In this document: piece by piece, positions 13,101-25,094 of the stretch | How positions within the stretch are numbered: the first letter of the stretch is position 1 | Layout of the letters: each line of letters opens with the position of its first letter | Source: Orientallactaga sibirica | Lineage: Eukaryota; Chordata; Mammalia; Rodentia; Dipodidae | Length of the DNA stretch: 64,000 bases | NCBI GenBank assembly: GCA_036365145.1 | Contig: JAEOAD010000749.1 | Location: 310,001 to 374,000 of the forward strand | Direction of reading: 5' to 3' | Made by a program: the position numbers and the translations under genes | Notes under the pieces: model-generated | The model's input: the letters and a program-made list of their open reading frames with translations, nothing else | Told to the model about the DNA's origin: nothing | Database searches by the model: none

Positions 13101-15139
13101 GTGTGAAATAAGCTCGTTCGGTTCTAGGAATCAGTTGCTTTCCTACGAACAAGGTTTAGTGCAGCATTGTCAAACCTTCCTTGTTTGTGAGTCTAACAAG
13201 ATGTACAACCTAGTAGTTTCGCTTCATTTCTAAAGTAGTTAGTTTAGAAAACAAACATCTTCATTGTGGAAGACTGTACTGTGTGAAATAAGCTAGTTCG
13301 GTTCTAGGAATCAGTTGCTTTCCTACGAAGAAGGTTTTGTGCAGCAAGTTCAAACATTTCTAGTTAGTGTAATGTAAAAAGAAGTACAACTTACTAGTTT
13401 CGCTTCGTTTCTAAAGTAGTTTGTTTAGAAACCAAACATCTTTATTGCCGAACACTGTACTGTGTGAAATAAGCTAGTTCCGTTCTAGGAATAAGTTGCT
13501 TTTCTACGAAGCTAGTTGATTGCAGCAAGTTAGCACATTCCTAGTTAGTGCAATTTAACAAGAAGTACAACTTGATAGTTTTGCTTCATTTCTAACGTAG
13601 TTTGCTTAGAAAACGAACATCTTCATTGCTGATCACTGTACTGTGTGAAATAAGCTAGTTCGGTTCTAGGAATCAGTTGCTTTCCTCTGAAGAAAGTTGA
13701 GGGCAGCAAGTTCAAACATTTCTAGTTATTGGAATCTAACAAGATGTGCAAATTACTAGTTTCACTTCATTTCTAAAGTAGTTTGTTTAGAAAACAAAAA
13801 TCTTCATTACCGAACACTGTACTGTGTAAAATAAGCTAGTTCGGTTCTGTGAATCAGCTGCCTTCCTACGAAGAAGGTTTAGTGCAGCAAGTTCAACCTT
13901 TTCTAGTTAGTGTAATCTAACGAGATGTACAACTTACTAGTTTCGCTTCATTTCTAAAGAAGTTTGTTTAGAAAACAAAGATCTTCATTGCCAAAAACTG
14001 TACTGTGTGAAATAAGCTAGTTCGGTTCTAGGAATCAGTTGCTTACCTACGAAAAAGCTTTAGTGCAGCAAGTTCAAACAGTTCTAGTTAGTGTAATCTA
14101 ACAAGATGTACAACTTACTTGTTTAGCTTCATTTCTAAATTAGTTTGTTTAGAAAACAAACATCTTCATTACCGAACACTGTACCATGTGAAATAAGCTA
14201 GTTCGGTTCTAGGAATCAGTTGATTTTCCACGAAGATTGTTGATTGCACCATGTTAGCACATTCCTAGTTAGTGCAATCAAACACGATGTACAACTTTCT
14301 ATTTTCGCTTCATTTCTAACATATTTTGTTTAGAAAACAAACATCTTCATTGCCGAACACTGTATTGTGTGAAATAAGCTAGTTCAGTTCTAGGAATTAG
14401 GTGCTTTTCTACAAAGTAGGTTTAGTGCAGCAAGTTCAAACTTTTCAAGTTAGTGTAATCTAACGAGATGTACAACTTACTAGTTTCGCTTCATTTCTAA
14501 AGAACTTTATGTAGAAAACAAATATTTTCATTGCCAAAAACTGTACTGTATGAAATAAGCTGGTTCGCTTCTGGGAATCAGTTGCTTTCCTACGAAGATG
14601 GTTGAGTAAAGCAAGTTCAAACATTTCTAGTTAGTGTAATCTCACAAGATGTACAGCTTACTAGTTTCGCTTCATATCTAATGTAGTTTGTTTAGAAAAC
14701 AAACATCTTCATTGTGGTACAGTATACTGTATGAAATAAGCTAGTTCAGTTCTAGGAATCAGTTGCTTTTCAACGATGATGGTTGAGTACAGCAAGTTCA
14801 AACATTTCTAGTTAGTGTAATCTTACAAGATATACAACTTACTAGTTTTGCTTCATATCTAAAGTAGTTTGTTCAGAAAACAAACATCTTCATTACTGAA
14901 CACTGTAGTGTGGGAAATAAGCTAGTTCAGTGCTAGGAATCAGTTGCTTTTCTACAAAGGTGGTTGAGTGCAGCAAGTTGACACAGTCCTAGTTAGGGTA
15001 ATCTAACAAGATGTACAACTTAGTAGTTTCGCTTCATTTCTAAAGTAGTTTGTTTAGAAAACAAATATCTTCATTGCAGAAAACTGTACTGTGTGAAATA
15101 AGCTAGTTCGGTTCTAGGAATCAGTTGCTTTTCTATGAA

Positions 15140-15185
15140 GATGTTTGAGTGCAGCAAGTTCAAACTGTACTGTGTGAAATAAGCT
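15140..15185 (+). repeat. Truncated satellite monomer
   Basis: GCAGCAAGTTCAAA is joined directly to CTGTACTGTGTGAAATAAG, deleting most of the central monomer (about 110 bp), including the hairpin dyad. The following monomer is normal. Confidence 0.85.
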
Positions 15186-17383
15186 AGTTCAGTTCTAGGA
15201 ATCAGTTGCTTTCCTACGAAGAAAGTTTATTGCACCAACTTCAAACCTTCCTTGTTTATGTACTCTAACAATATGTACAACTTACTAGTTTCGCTTCATT
15301 TCTAAAGCCGTTTGTTTGGAAAACAAACATCTTCATTGTTGAACACTATATTGTGTGAAATAAGCTCCTTTGTTTCTAGGAATCAGTTGCTTTTCCACGA
15401 ACATGGTTGATTGTGGGAAGTTAGCACATTCGAAGTTAGCTTAATCTAACAAGATATACAACTTACTACATTCATTTCATTTCTAAAGTAGTTTGTTTAG
15501 AAAACCAACATCTTCATGGCCGAACACTGTACTTTGTGAAATAAGCTTGTTCTATTCTAGGAATCACTTGTGTTCCTATGAAGAAGGTTAGGCGCAGCAA
15601 GTTCAAACATTTCTAGTTAGTGTAATCTAACAAGATGTTCAAGTTGCTAGTTTCGTTTCATTGCTAAAGTAGTTTGTTTAGCAAACAAACATCTTCATTG
15701 CTGAATACTGTACTGGGTGAAATAAGCTTGTTCGTTTCTAGGAATCAGTTGCTTTTCTACGAAGATGGTTGAGTGCAGCAAGCTAGCACATTCCTAGTTA
15801 GTGCAATCTAACAAGATATACAACTTGCTAGTTTCGCTTCATTTCTAACGTCTTTTTTTTCAAAAACAAACATCTTCATTGCCAAAATCTGTGCTGTGTG
15901 AAATAAGCTAGTTTGGTTCTAGGAATCAGTTCCTTTCCTACGAAGAAGTGTTAGTGCAGCAAGTTCAAACATTTATGGTTAGTGTAATCTAACAAGTAGT
16001 ACAACTTACTAGTTTCGCTTCATTTGTAAAGTAGTTTGTTTAGAAAACAAACATCTTCATTTCCGGACACTGTACTGTATGGAATAAGCTAGTTCGGTTC
16101 TAGGAATCAGTTGCTTTCCTACGAAGAAGGTTTAGTGCAGTAAGATCAAACTTTTCTACTTAGTGTAATCTAACAAGATGTACAATTTAGTAGTTTGGCT
16201 TCTTTTCTAAAGCAGTTTGTAGAGAAAACAAACACCTTCATTGCCGAACACTGTACTGTGTGAAATAAGCTAGTTCGGTTCTAGGATTCAGTTGCTTTCC
16301 TACGAAGAAGGTTTAGTGAAGCAAGTTCAAACTTTTCTAGTTAGTGTAATCTAAGAGGATGTACAACTTACTAGTTTCGCTTCATTTCTAAAGTAGTTTG
16401 TTTAGGAAACAAATATCTTCATTGCTGAAAACTGTACTGTGTGAAATAAGTTAGTTCGGTTCTACGAATCAGTTGCTTTTTTGCCAAGATGGTTGAGTGC
16501 AGCAAGTTCAAACATTTCTAGTTAGTGTAATCTTACAAGATGTACAACTTACTAGTTTCTCTTCCTATCTAAAGTAGTTTGTTCATAAAACAAAAATCTT
16601 CATTACCGTACACTGTAGTGTGGGAAATAAGCTAGTTCGGAGCTAGGAATCAGTTGTTTTTCAATGAAGACAGTTGAGTGCAGTAAGTTGACCCGGTCCT
16701 AGTTAGTGTAATCTAACAAGATGTACAACTTATTGTTTCGCTTCATTTCTAAAGTAATTTGTTTAGAAAACAAACATCTTAATTGCCAAAAACTGTACTG
16801 TGTGAAATAAGGTAGTTCGGTTCTAGGAATCAGTTGATTTCCTACAAAGAACGTTTAGTGCAGCAAGTTCAAACTTTTCTAGTTAGTGTAATCTAACAAG
16901 ATGTAAAACTTACTAGTTTCGCTTCATATGTACAGTAGTTTGTTGAGAAAACAAACATCTTAATTGCCGAACACTGTACTGTGTGAAAAAAGCTAGTTTG
17001 GTTCTCGGAATCAGTTCCTTTCCTATGAAGAAGGTTTAGTTCAGTAAGTTCAAACATTTCAAGTTAGTGTAATCTAACAAGATGTACAACTTAGTACTTT
17101 CACTTCATTTCTAAAGAAGTTTGTTTAGAAAACATACATCTTCATTGCCGAACACTGTACTGTGTGAAATAAGCTACTTCGGTTCTGGAATCAGTTGCTT
17201 TCCTACAAAGGTTTAGTGCAGCAACTTCAAACCTTCCTTGTTTGTGTAGTCTAACAAGATGTACAACTTACTAGTTTCGCTTCTTTCTAAAGTAGTTTGT
17301 TTAGAAAACAAACATCTTCATTGCCAAACACCGTACTGTGTGAAATAAGCTAGTTCAGTTCTAGGAATCAGTTGCTTTCCTAT

Positions 17384-17564
17384 GAAGAAGGTTTAGTGCA
17401 GCAAGTTCAAACTTTTCTAGTTAGTGTAATCTAACAAGATGTACAACTTACTAGTTTCGCTTCTTTTCTAAAGTTGTTTGTTTAGAAAGCAAACACCTTC
17501 ATTGTTGAATACTGTATTGTGTGAAATAAGCTTGCTCAGTTTTAGGAATCAGTAGTTTTTCTAC
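17384..17564 (+). repeat. Example monomer, variant A
   Basis: Variant A starts with GAAGAAGGTTTAGTGCAGC and continues AAGTTCAAACTTTTC. It usually has ACTTACTAGTTTCGCTTC and the standard CACTGTACTGTG core. It is the most frequent variant and has no strongly fixed neighbour. Monomer phase here is taken to begin just after the CCTAC or TCTAC landmark; this is an arbitrary choice. Confidence 0.8.
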
Positions 17565-18974
17565 GAAGATGGTTGAGTGCAGCAAGTTGACACATTCCTA
17601 GTTAGTGTTATCTATAAAGATATACAACTTACTAGTTTCGCTTTATTTCTAAAGTAGTTTGTTTAGAAAACAAGTATCTTCTTTGCCAAACACTGTACTT
17701 TCTGAAAGAAGCTGGTTCGGTTCTAGGAATCAGTTTAATTCCTACGAAGAATGTTTAATAAAGCAAGAAGAAATATTTCTAGTTAGTGTAATCTAACAAG
17801 ATTTACAACTTACTACTTTCGTTTCATATCTAAAGTAGTTTCTTCAGAAAAAAAAAAAATCTTAATTGCTGAACACTGTACTGTGTGAAATAAGGTAGTT
17901 CGGTTCCAGGAGTTCTTTCCTACGAAGAAGGTTTAGTGCAGCAAGTCCAAACATTTCTAGTTAGTGTAATCTAAAAAGATGTACAACTTAGTAGTTTCGC
18001 TTCATTTAGAAAGCAGTTTATATAGAAAACATACATCTTCATTGCCAAACACTGTACTGTGTGAAATAAGCTAGTTCGGTTCTAGGAATCAGTTGCTTTC
18101 CTACGAAGAAGGTTTCGTGCAGCAACTTCAAACCTTCCTTGTTTGTGTAGTCTAACAAGATGTACAACTTAGTAGTTTCGCTTCATTTCTAAAGTAGTTT
18201 GTTTAGAAAACAAACATCTTCATTGCCGAAGACTGTACTGTGTGACATAAGCTAGTTTGGTTCTAGGAATAAGTTGCTTTTCCAAGAAGATGGTTGATTG
18301 CAGCAAGTTAGCACATTCCTAGTTAGTGCAATCTAAGAAGATGTACAACTTGCTAGTTTCGCTTCATTTCTAACGTATTTTGTTTACAAAACAAACATCT
18401 TCCTTGCCGAAAACTGTACTGTGTGAAATAAGCTAGTTCGGTTCTAGGAAACAGTTGCTTTCCTACGAAGAATGTTTAGTGCACCAAGTTCAAACTTGTC
18501 TGGTTAGTGTAATCTAACAAGATGTACAACTTACTAGTTTCGCTTCATTTCTAAAGTAGTTTGTTTAGAAAACAAACATCTTCATTGCCAAACACTGTAC
18601 TGTGTGAAATAAGCTAGTTCGGTTCTAGGAATCAGTTTCTTTTCCACGAAGATTGTTGAGTACAGCAAGTTGAAACATTCCTAGTGAGTGTAATCTAACA
18701 AGATGTAGAACTTACTACTTTCGCTTCATATCTAAACTAGTTTGTTTAGAAAACAAACATCTTCATTGCCGAAGACTGTACCTTGTGAAATAAGCTAGTT
18801 CGGTTCTAGGAATCAGTTGCTTTCCTACAAAGAAGTTTTAGTGCTGCAAGTTCAAACATTTCTAGTTAGTGTAATCTAATAAGATGTACAACTTAGTAGT
18901 TTTGCTTCATTTCTAAAGAAGTTTGTTTAGAAAACAAATATCTTCATTGCCGAATACTGTACTGTGTGAAATAA

Positions 18975-19135
18975 GCTAGTTCGGTTAAGGAATCAGTTGC
19001 TTTCCTACGAAGAAGGTTTAGTGCAGCAAGTTCAAACTTTTCTACTTAGTGTAATGTAAGAAGACGTACAACTTAGTAGTTTTGCTTCATTTCTAAAGCA
19101 GTTTGTTTAGAAAACATACATTGCCGAACACTGTA
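18975..19135 (+). repeat. Diagnostic monomer duplicated at 20,205-20,365
   Basis: The copies share TTAAGGAATCAG (loss of TTC), TTCTACTTAGTG, AATGTAAGAAGACGTAC and a shortened CATACATTG that lacks TCTTCAT. AAGACGTACA is at 19,061 and 20,288, an offset of 1,227 bp. The offset is not a whole number of monomers, in part because a truncated monomer lies between the copies at about 19,570. Confidence 0.8.
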
Positions 19136-19559
19136 CTGTGTGAAATAAGCTAGTTCGGTTCTAGGAATCAGTTGCTTTTCTACGAAGATGGTTGAGTGCA
19201 ACATGTTCAAACATTTGTAGTTAGTGTAATCTAACAAGATGTACAACTTACTAGTTTCGCTTCTTTTCTAAAGTAGTTTGTTGAGAAAACAACCATCTTC
19301 ATTGTCGAATACTGTACTGTGTGATATAAGCTTGTTCGGTTTTAGAAATCAGTTGCTTTTCTACTAAGATGGTTGAATGCAGCAAGTTGTCACATTCCTA
19401 GTTAGTGTAATCTATAAAGATGTACAACTTACTAGTTTCGCTTCATTTCTAAAGTAGTTTGTTTAGAAAACAAACATCTTCATTGCCGAACACTGTACTT
19501 TGTGAAGTAACCTAGTTCGGTTCTAGGAATCTGTTTCATTCCTACGAAGAAGGTTTAGT

Positions 19560-19600
19560 GCAGCAAGAACAAACAGCTTTCTAGTTTTGCTTCATTACTA
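19560..19600 (+). repeat. Truncated satellite monomer
   Basis: GTGCAGCAAGAACAAACAG runs straight into CTTTCTAGTTTTGC. About 40 bp (the CTAGTTAGTG to ATGTACAA part) is missing. Confidence 0.75.
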
Positions 19601-22600
19601 ACGTATTTTGTTTAGAAAACTAACATCTTCATTGCCGAACACTGTACTGTGTGAAATAACCTAGTTCGGTTCTAGGAATCAGTTGCTTTCCTACGAAGAA
19701 GGTTTAGTGCAGCAAGTTCAAACTTTTCTAGTTAGTGTAATCTAACAAGACGTACAACTTATTAGTTTCGCTTCATTTCTAAAGCAGTTTGTTTAGAAAA
19801 CATACATCTTCATTGGCGAAAGCTGTACTGGGGGAAATAAGATAGTTCGGTTCTAGGAATCAGTTGCTTTCCTATGAAGAAGGTTTAGTCCAGAAACTTC
19901 AAAACTTCCTTGTTTGTGTAGTCTAACAAGATGTACAACTTCCTAGTTTCGCTTCATTTCTAAAGTAGTTTGTTTAGAAAACAAACATGTTCATTCCGAA
20001 CACTGTACTGTGTGAAATAAGCTAGTTCGGTTCTAGGTATGAGTTACTTTTCCACGAAGATGGTTGATTGCAGCAAGTTAGCACATTCCTAGTTAGTGCA
20101 ATCTAACAAGATGTCCAACTTTCTAGTTTTACTTCATTTCTAACATATTTTGTTTAGAAATAAAACATCTTCATTTCCAAACACTGTACTGTGTGAAATA
20201 AGCTAGTTCAGTTAAGGAATCAGTTGCTTTCCTACGAAGAAGGTTTAGTGCAGCAAGTTCAAACTTTTCTACTTAGTGTAATGTAAGAAGACGTACAACT
20301 TAGTAGTTTTGCTTCATTTCTAAAGCAGTTTGTTTAGAAAACATACATTGCAGAACACTGTACTGTGTGAAATAAGCTAGTTCGGTTCTAGGAATCAGTT
20401 GCTTTCCTATGAAGAAGGTTTAGTGCATTAACTTCAAATCTTCCTTGTTTGTATAGTCTAACAATATATACAACTTACTAGTTTCTCTTCATTTCTAAAG
20501 TAGTTTGTTTAGAAAACAAACATCTTCATTGCCAAACATTGTACTTTGTGAAATAAGCTAGTTCGGCTCTAGGAATCAGTTGCTTTTCTACAAAGATGGT
20601 TGAGTGCATTAAATTCAAACTTTTCTAATTATTGTAATCTTACATGATGTACAACTTACTAGTTTCACTTCAAATCAAAAGTAGTTTGTTCAGAAAACAA
20701 ACTTCTTCATTGCCGAACACTCTAGTCTGGGAAATAAGCTAGTACGGTGCTAGGTATCAGTTGCTTTTCTATGAGTATGGTTGAGTGAAGCAAGTTGACA
20801 CAGTCGTTGTTAGTGTAATCTAACAAGATGTACAACTTACTATTTTGGCTTCATTTCTAAAGTGGTTTGTTTAGAAAACAAATATCTTCTTTGCCAAAAA
20901 CTGTACTGTGTGAAATAAGCAAGTTCAGTTCTAGGAATCAGTTGCTTTCCTACGAAGAAGGTTTAGTGCAGCAAGTTGAAACTTTTTTAGTTAGTGTAAT
21001 CTAACGAGATGTACAACTTACTAGTTTCTCTTCATATCTACATTAATTTCTTTAGAAAGCAAACATCTTAATTGCCGAACACTGTACTGTATGAAATAAT
21101 CTAGTTCGGTTCTAGGAATCAGTTCCTTTCCTACGAAGAAGGTTTAGTGCAGCAAGTTAAAACATTTCTAGTTAGTGTAATCTAACAAGATGTACAAATT
21201 GGTAGTTTCACTTGATTTCTAAAGCAGTTTGTTTAGAGAACATACATCTTCATTGCAGAACACTGTACTGTGTGAAATGAGCTAGTTCGGTTCTGGGAAT
21301 CAGTTGCTTTCGTACGAAGAATGTTTAGTGGAGCAAGTTCAAACTTTTCTACTTAGTGTAATCTAAAAAGATGTACAACTTACTATTTTCGCTTCATTTT
21401 TAAAGTAGTTTGTTTAAAAACAAATATCTTCATTGCCGAAAACTGTTCTGTGTGAAATAAGTTAGTTCGGTATTAGGAATCAGTTGCTTTTCCACGAAGA
21501 TGGTTGATTGCAGCAAGTTAGCACATTTCTAGTTAGTGCAATCTAACAAGATATCCAACTTTCTAGTTTCACTTCATTTCTAACATATTTTGTTTAGAAA
21601 TAAAACATCTTCATTGCTAAACACTGTACTGTGTGAAATAAGCTAGTTCGGTTCTAGGAATCAGTTGCTTTCCTACGAAGATGGTTGAGTGTAGCAAGTT
21701 GACAAAGTCCTAGTTAGTGTAATCTAACAAGATATACAACTTATTAGTTTCGCTTCATATCTAAAGTAGTTTGTTTAGAAAACAAACATCTTCATTGCCG
21801 ATCACTGTACTGTGTGAAATAAGCTAGTTCGGTTCTAGGAATCAGTTGCTTTCCTACGAAGAAGGTTTAGTGCAGCAAGTACAAACTTTTCTAGTTAGTG
21901 TAATCTAACAAGATGTACAACTTAGTAGTTTCACTTCATTTCTAAGTATTTTGTTTAGAAAACTTACATCTTCATCGCAGAACACTGTACTTTGTGAAAT
22001 AAGCTAGTTCGGTTCTAGGAACCAGTTGCTTTCCTACGAAGAATGTTTAGTGCAGCAACGTCAAACCTTCCTTATTTGTGTAGTCTAACAAGATATACAA
22101 CTTACTAATTTTGCTTCATATCTAAAGTAGTTTGTTTAGAAAACAAACATCTTCATAGCCAAACACTGTACTGTGTAAAATATGCTAGTTCGGTTCTAGG
22201 AATCAGTTGCTTTCCTACGAAGAACGTTAATGCAGCAAGTTCAAACATTTCTAGTTAGTATAATCTAACAAGATGTACAAGTTCGTAATTTCACTTCATT
22301 TCTAAAGCAGTTTGTTTAGAAAACATACATCTTCATTGACGAACACTGTACTGTGTGAAATAAGCTAGTTAGGTTCTGGGTATCATTTGCTTTCCTACTA
22401 AGAAGGTTTAGTGCAGCAACTTCAAACCTTCCTTGTTTGTGTAGTCTAACAAGATGTACAACTTCCTAGTTTTACTTCATTTCTAAAGTAGTTTGTTTTG
22501 AAAACAAACATGTTCATTGCCGAACACTGTACTGTGTGAAATAAGCTAGTTTGGTTTTAGGAATCAGTTGCTTTTCTACGAAGATCGTTGAGTGCAGCAA

Positions 22601-22866
22601 GTTGACACAGTCCTAGTTAGTGTAATCTAAGAAGATGTACAACCTACTAGTTTATATTCATCTCTAAAGTAATTTGTTTAGAAAACAAACATCTTCATTG
22701 GCGAACACTGTACTGTGTGAAATAAGCTAGTTCGGTTCTAGGAATCAGTTGCTTTCCTACTAAGAAGGTTTAGTGCAGCAAGTTCAAACATTTTTACTTA
22801 ATGTAATCTAACAAGATGTAGAACTTAGTAGTTTCGCTTCATATCTAAAGCAGTTTGTTTAGAAAA

Positions 22867-22876
22867 CATACATCTT
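22867..22876 (+). repeat. Target-site duplication, left copy (L1)
   Basis: CATACATCTT is satellite sequence immediately before the L1 5' end and recurs at 30,281-30,290 after the A-tail. With the preceding AAAA the left site reads AAAACATACATCTT, compatible with the L1 endonuclease preference for a TT/AAAA-like target. Confidence 0.88.
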
Positions 22877-24013
22877 GGGACTTCCGGTTAAGATGGCGAC
22901 ATAAGAACCTCACCAAAAAAGGGTAGGGGATAAAATCAAAACAAACCCCAGCAAAATACACTCTTCTACTAAAAAGTGAGGTACATAGTAAACTTTCAAG
23001 CACAGCAGAGAAGTAGGAGAGATCCAGAGCGTCTGGAGCCCACAGAAGTGGGCAGAAGGAGCTCCACAGCTGCCATGGCTGCCGCGGCGGTGGCGCTGCT
23101 GGGCTCCGCCTGAGCCAGCTGAGCCGCAGGACTTTTAAAGGCAGGTTTGGGGATTTTTTCCACTCACACCGCCTCCTCACAAACTCAAGAAACGTGGAAG
23201 GAGGACAGTAGAGACCAACAGAGAGGCTTGTGAGGAAGAGGATCGCGTGAAGGAGCAGACGGACTTCAGCCGCCATTCACAGCCTCCCCTCCCCCACCAT
23301 GAGTGCAAGCACAGCAAACAACAGAGACTTGGGAAAGAGCTCACCAGCAGCATCGGGCACAGCGAAAGCAGAGACCCACAGACTCAGCCTCACTTCCTGA
23401 ATCCACAACACAGCAAAGGAACCAAGTAGCCGTGCAGCATAGCTGTGATCAAACCCGTTCCAAAAGGTAACTTGGTTTTCACCAGGTTCGTACTCACCAA
23501 ATAAGCCTGGTATATAATCCTGACGGATGGTCAGATCTGACATTCCTAAATAAGCTATATTCTAGGCTGCTCATTTGTTGCTTCCTGATTTGTTTCCTCC
23601 TCTGTCATTCATTGGGGAAGGGTCTCTCTTGATCACAAGCTGACCTTGGAACTCTCTACAGATCAGAAATCTTAGCCTCCCAGTTGACTGGATTAAGGGC
23701 GTGGGATAACAGATATCCTTAGGAACTGTGACTTTGTCATAATACCTGCTTTTGCACAAATACTCTGTGCTGTATTTCATTGAAGGGGTACATTGTTGAG
23801 TTAAATTTTTGGATCTTGACTGTATTCTGTTCCATTCACCCCACTTGATACTCTCATAGCAGGCAAGGGTCACTTCTGTGATTACTTTGAGAGCACTAAG
23901 AACCACACTTAACACCTTAAACTCCTACACTGAAGATATATAATATCAGATTGATTGATACATCTAATATTACTGCAGATATTTAGAAAACCCAAGCATT
24001 AAATTAATTCAAG
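22877..24013 (+). promoter_or_regulatory. L1 5' UTR with internal promoter
   Basis: About 1.1 kb precedes ORF1. The first 250 bp are GC- and CpG-richer than the satellite, for example around 23,075-23,118, as expected of an L1 internal pol II promoter. The remainder is AT-richer. Open frames of 60-143 codons occur on both strands here, but none resembles a protein I know. I treat the segment as untranslated. Confidence 0.82.
22880..22900 (+). promoter_or_regulatory. Adjacent ETS-like and YY1-like sites at the L1 5' end
   Basis: ACTTCCGG at 22,880-22,887 is the complement of the ETS core CCGGAAGT. AAGATGGCGAC at 22,890-22,900 fits the YY1 consensus. The YY1-like site lies at about element position 14, the place where human L1 carries the YY1 site that fixes its transcription start. 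Function here is inferred from position and motif only. Confidence 0.65.
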
Positions 24014-25089
24014 ATGCAAAGATCTCTACATTACAATACAAGAAACACAAAACATCCAGACAATATAAATCCACCAAAAAGTATTAATATATCAGAAATG
24101 ACCTTCAGTGAGGCTGACTTAGAGGACATCCCCAAGAAAGATTTCAAAAGAATGATTATAATTATGTTCAAAGAACTCAAAGAGGAAATGAAAGGGTTCA
24201 AAGACCTCAAAGAAGAAATCAAAGGATTCAAAGAACACACAGAAAACCAATTTAATGAAATAAGGAGGTCAATACTAGACATAAATACGGAAATAGAAAG
24301 AATAAAGAAAACCCACTCAGAAATGCTAGCAATAAAGAACACAGTCAGTGAAATAAAAACCTCTGTAGAAAATCTCTCTAGTAGAATGGAAGAAGGAGAG
24401 AACAGAATATCTAAACTAGAAGACCAAGTAGCTGATCTAATACAGTCCAACAGAGAGAAAGACAAAATAATAGGAAGGTATGAATGGGAATTTCAGGATA
24501 TTCCGGACACTATGATAAGATCAAACATAAGAATTCAAGGGATAGTAGAAGGAGAAGAATTTCACTCCAAAGGCATAGTAGGTGTTTTCAACAAAATCAT
24601 AGAGGAAAACTTCCCCCAAATTGGGAAAGTATGCCAATGCAGATACAGGAAGCCTTTAGAACACCAAACAGACAAAACCTGGAAAGAACCTCTCCCTGCC
24701 ATATTATAATTAAACTACCAAACATACAAACTAAAGAAAATATATTGAAAGCAGCTAGAGAGAAAAAGCAAGTGACCTACAAAGGGAAGCCCATCAGACT
24801 CACAGCAGATTACTCAACACAAACGTTAAAAGCCAGAAGGGCCTGGAGTGATGTATTCCAAGTTCTGAAAGATTAAAACTGTCAACCGAGATTACTTTAT
24901 CCTGCAAAGGTATCTATCCAAATAGATGGAGAAATAAGGACATTGCACAACAAAGACAGGCTAAAGGAATTTTTGGCAAGTAAACCAGCTCTACAGAAAA
25001 TACTTGCAGGAATCATTCATGCTGAGGAGAAAGCAAAGCACACACAACAGGAAATAGGAAAAAATAAACCATACTCAAATAACAGTTAA
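24014..25089 (+). pseudogene. ORF1: L1 ORF1 (RNA-binding protein), frameshifted and with stop
   Basis: L1 ORF1p is a trimeric nucleic-acid chaperone that coats L1 RNA in the cytoplasm. The first frame reads 231 codons from ATG 24,014. Residues of about 40-145 form a Lys/Glu-rich coiled coil with regular hydrophobic spacing (EIKTSVENLSSRMEEGENR region). The RRM begins near residue 168 with SNIRIQGIVEGEE. Near 24,630 the reading frame shifts by one base; the RRM end and C-terminal domain (IIIKLPNIQTKENILKAARE, then KKQVTYKGKPIRLTADYS) continue in the next frame up to TAA at 24,874-24,876. Beyond that stop the same frame still encodes the usual L1 C-terminus (LLYPAK, then GEIRTLHNKDRLKEF) to TAA at 25,087-25,089. 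Two lesions therefore inactivate it. ORF2 starts 5 bp downstream. Confidence 0.93.
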
Positions 25090-25094
25090 AACAA

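Larger units (their letters stand above)
1..22876 (+). repeat. Satellite family I array, block 1 (181-bp monomers)
   Basis: Head-to-tail tandem repeat. The motif GTGCAGCAAG recurs at 9, 190 and 371, and a TTGCAGCAAG variant follows at about 552, giving a period of 181 bp that holds for the whole block. About 126 monomers, all in the same orientation, with mostly point differences. Recurrent landmarks in each monomer, in order, are TGCAGCAAGTT, CTAGTTAGTG, AACAAGATGTACAACTT, TTCGCTTCATTTCTAAAG, the dyad GTTTGTTTAGAAAACAAAC, CACTGTACTGTGTGAAATAAG and TTCTAGGAATCAGTTGC. Because 181 is not a multiple of three, no reading frame persists across units; the short open frames at 6,167-6,385 and elsewhere are chance. 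The block contains truncated monomers near 5.7, 7.3, 15.2 and 19.6 kb. I see no gene or non-satellite insertion in it. The satellite is not one I recognise by name. Confidence 0.97.

Noticed and set aside
1..22876. CRISPR-like direct repeats
   Set aside because: Repeats are contiguous 181-bp units with no unique spacers, and the genome is mammalian. This is satellite DNA.
22845..23915. Antisense open frames of 143, 88 and 114 codons over the L1 5' end, possibly an ORF0-like protein
   Set aside because: Primate L1 ORF0 is lineage-specific. The first frame runs out into satellite, none shows a recognisable domain, and GC-rich 5' UTRs give long frames by chance.
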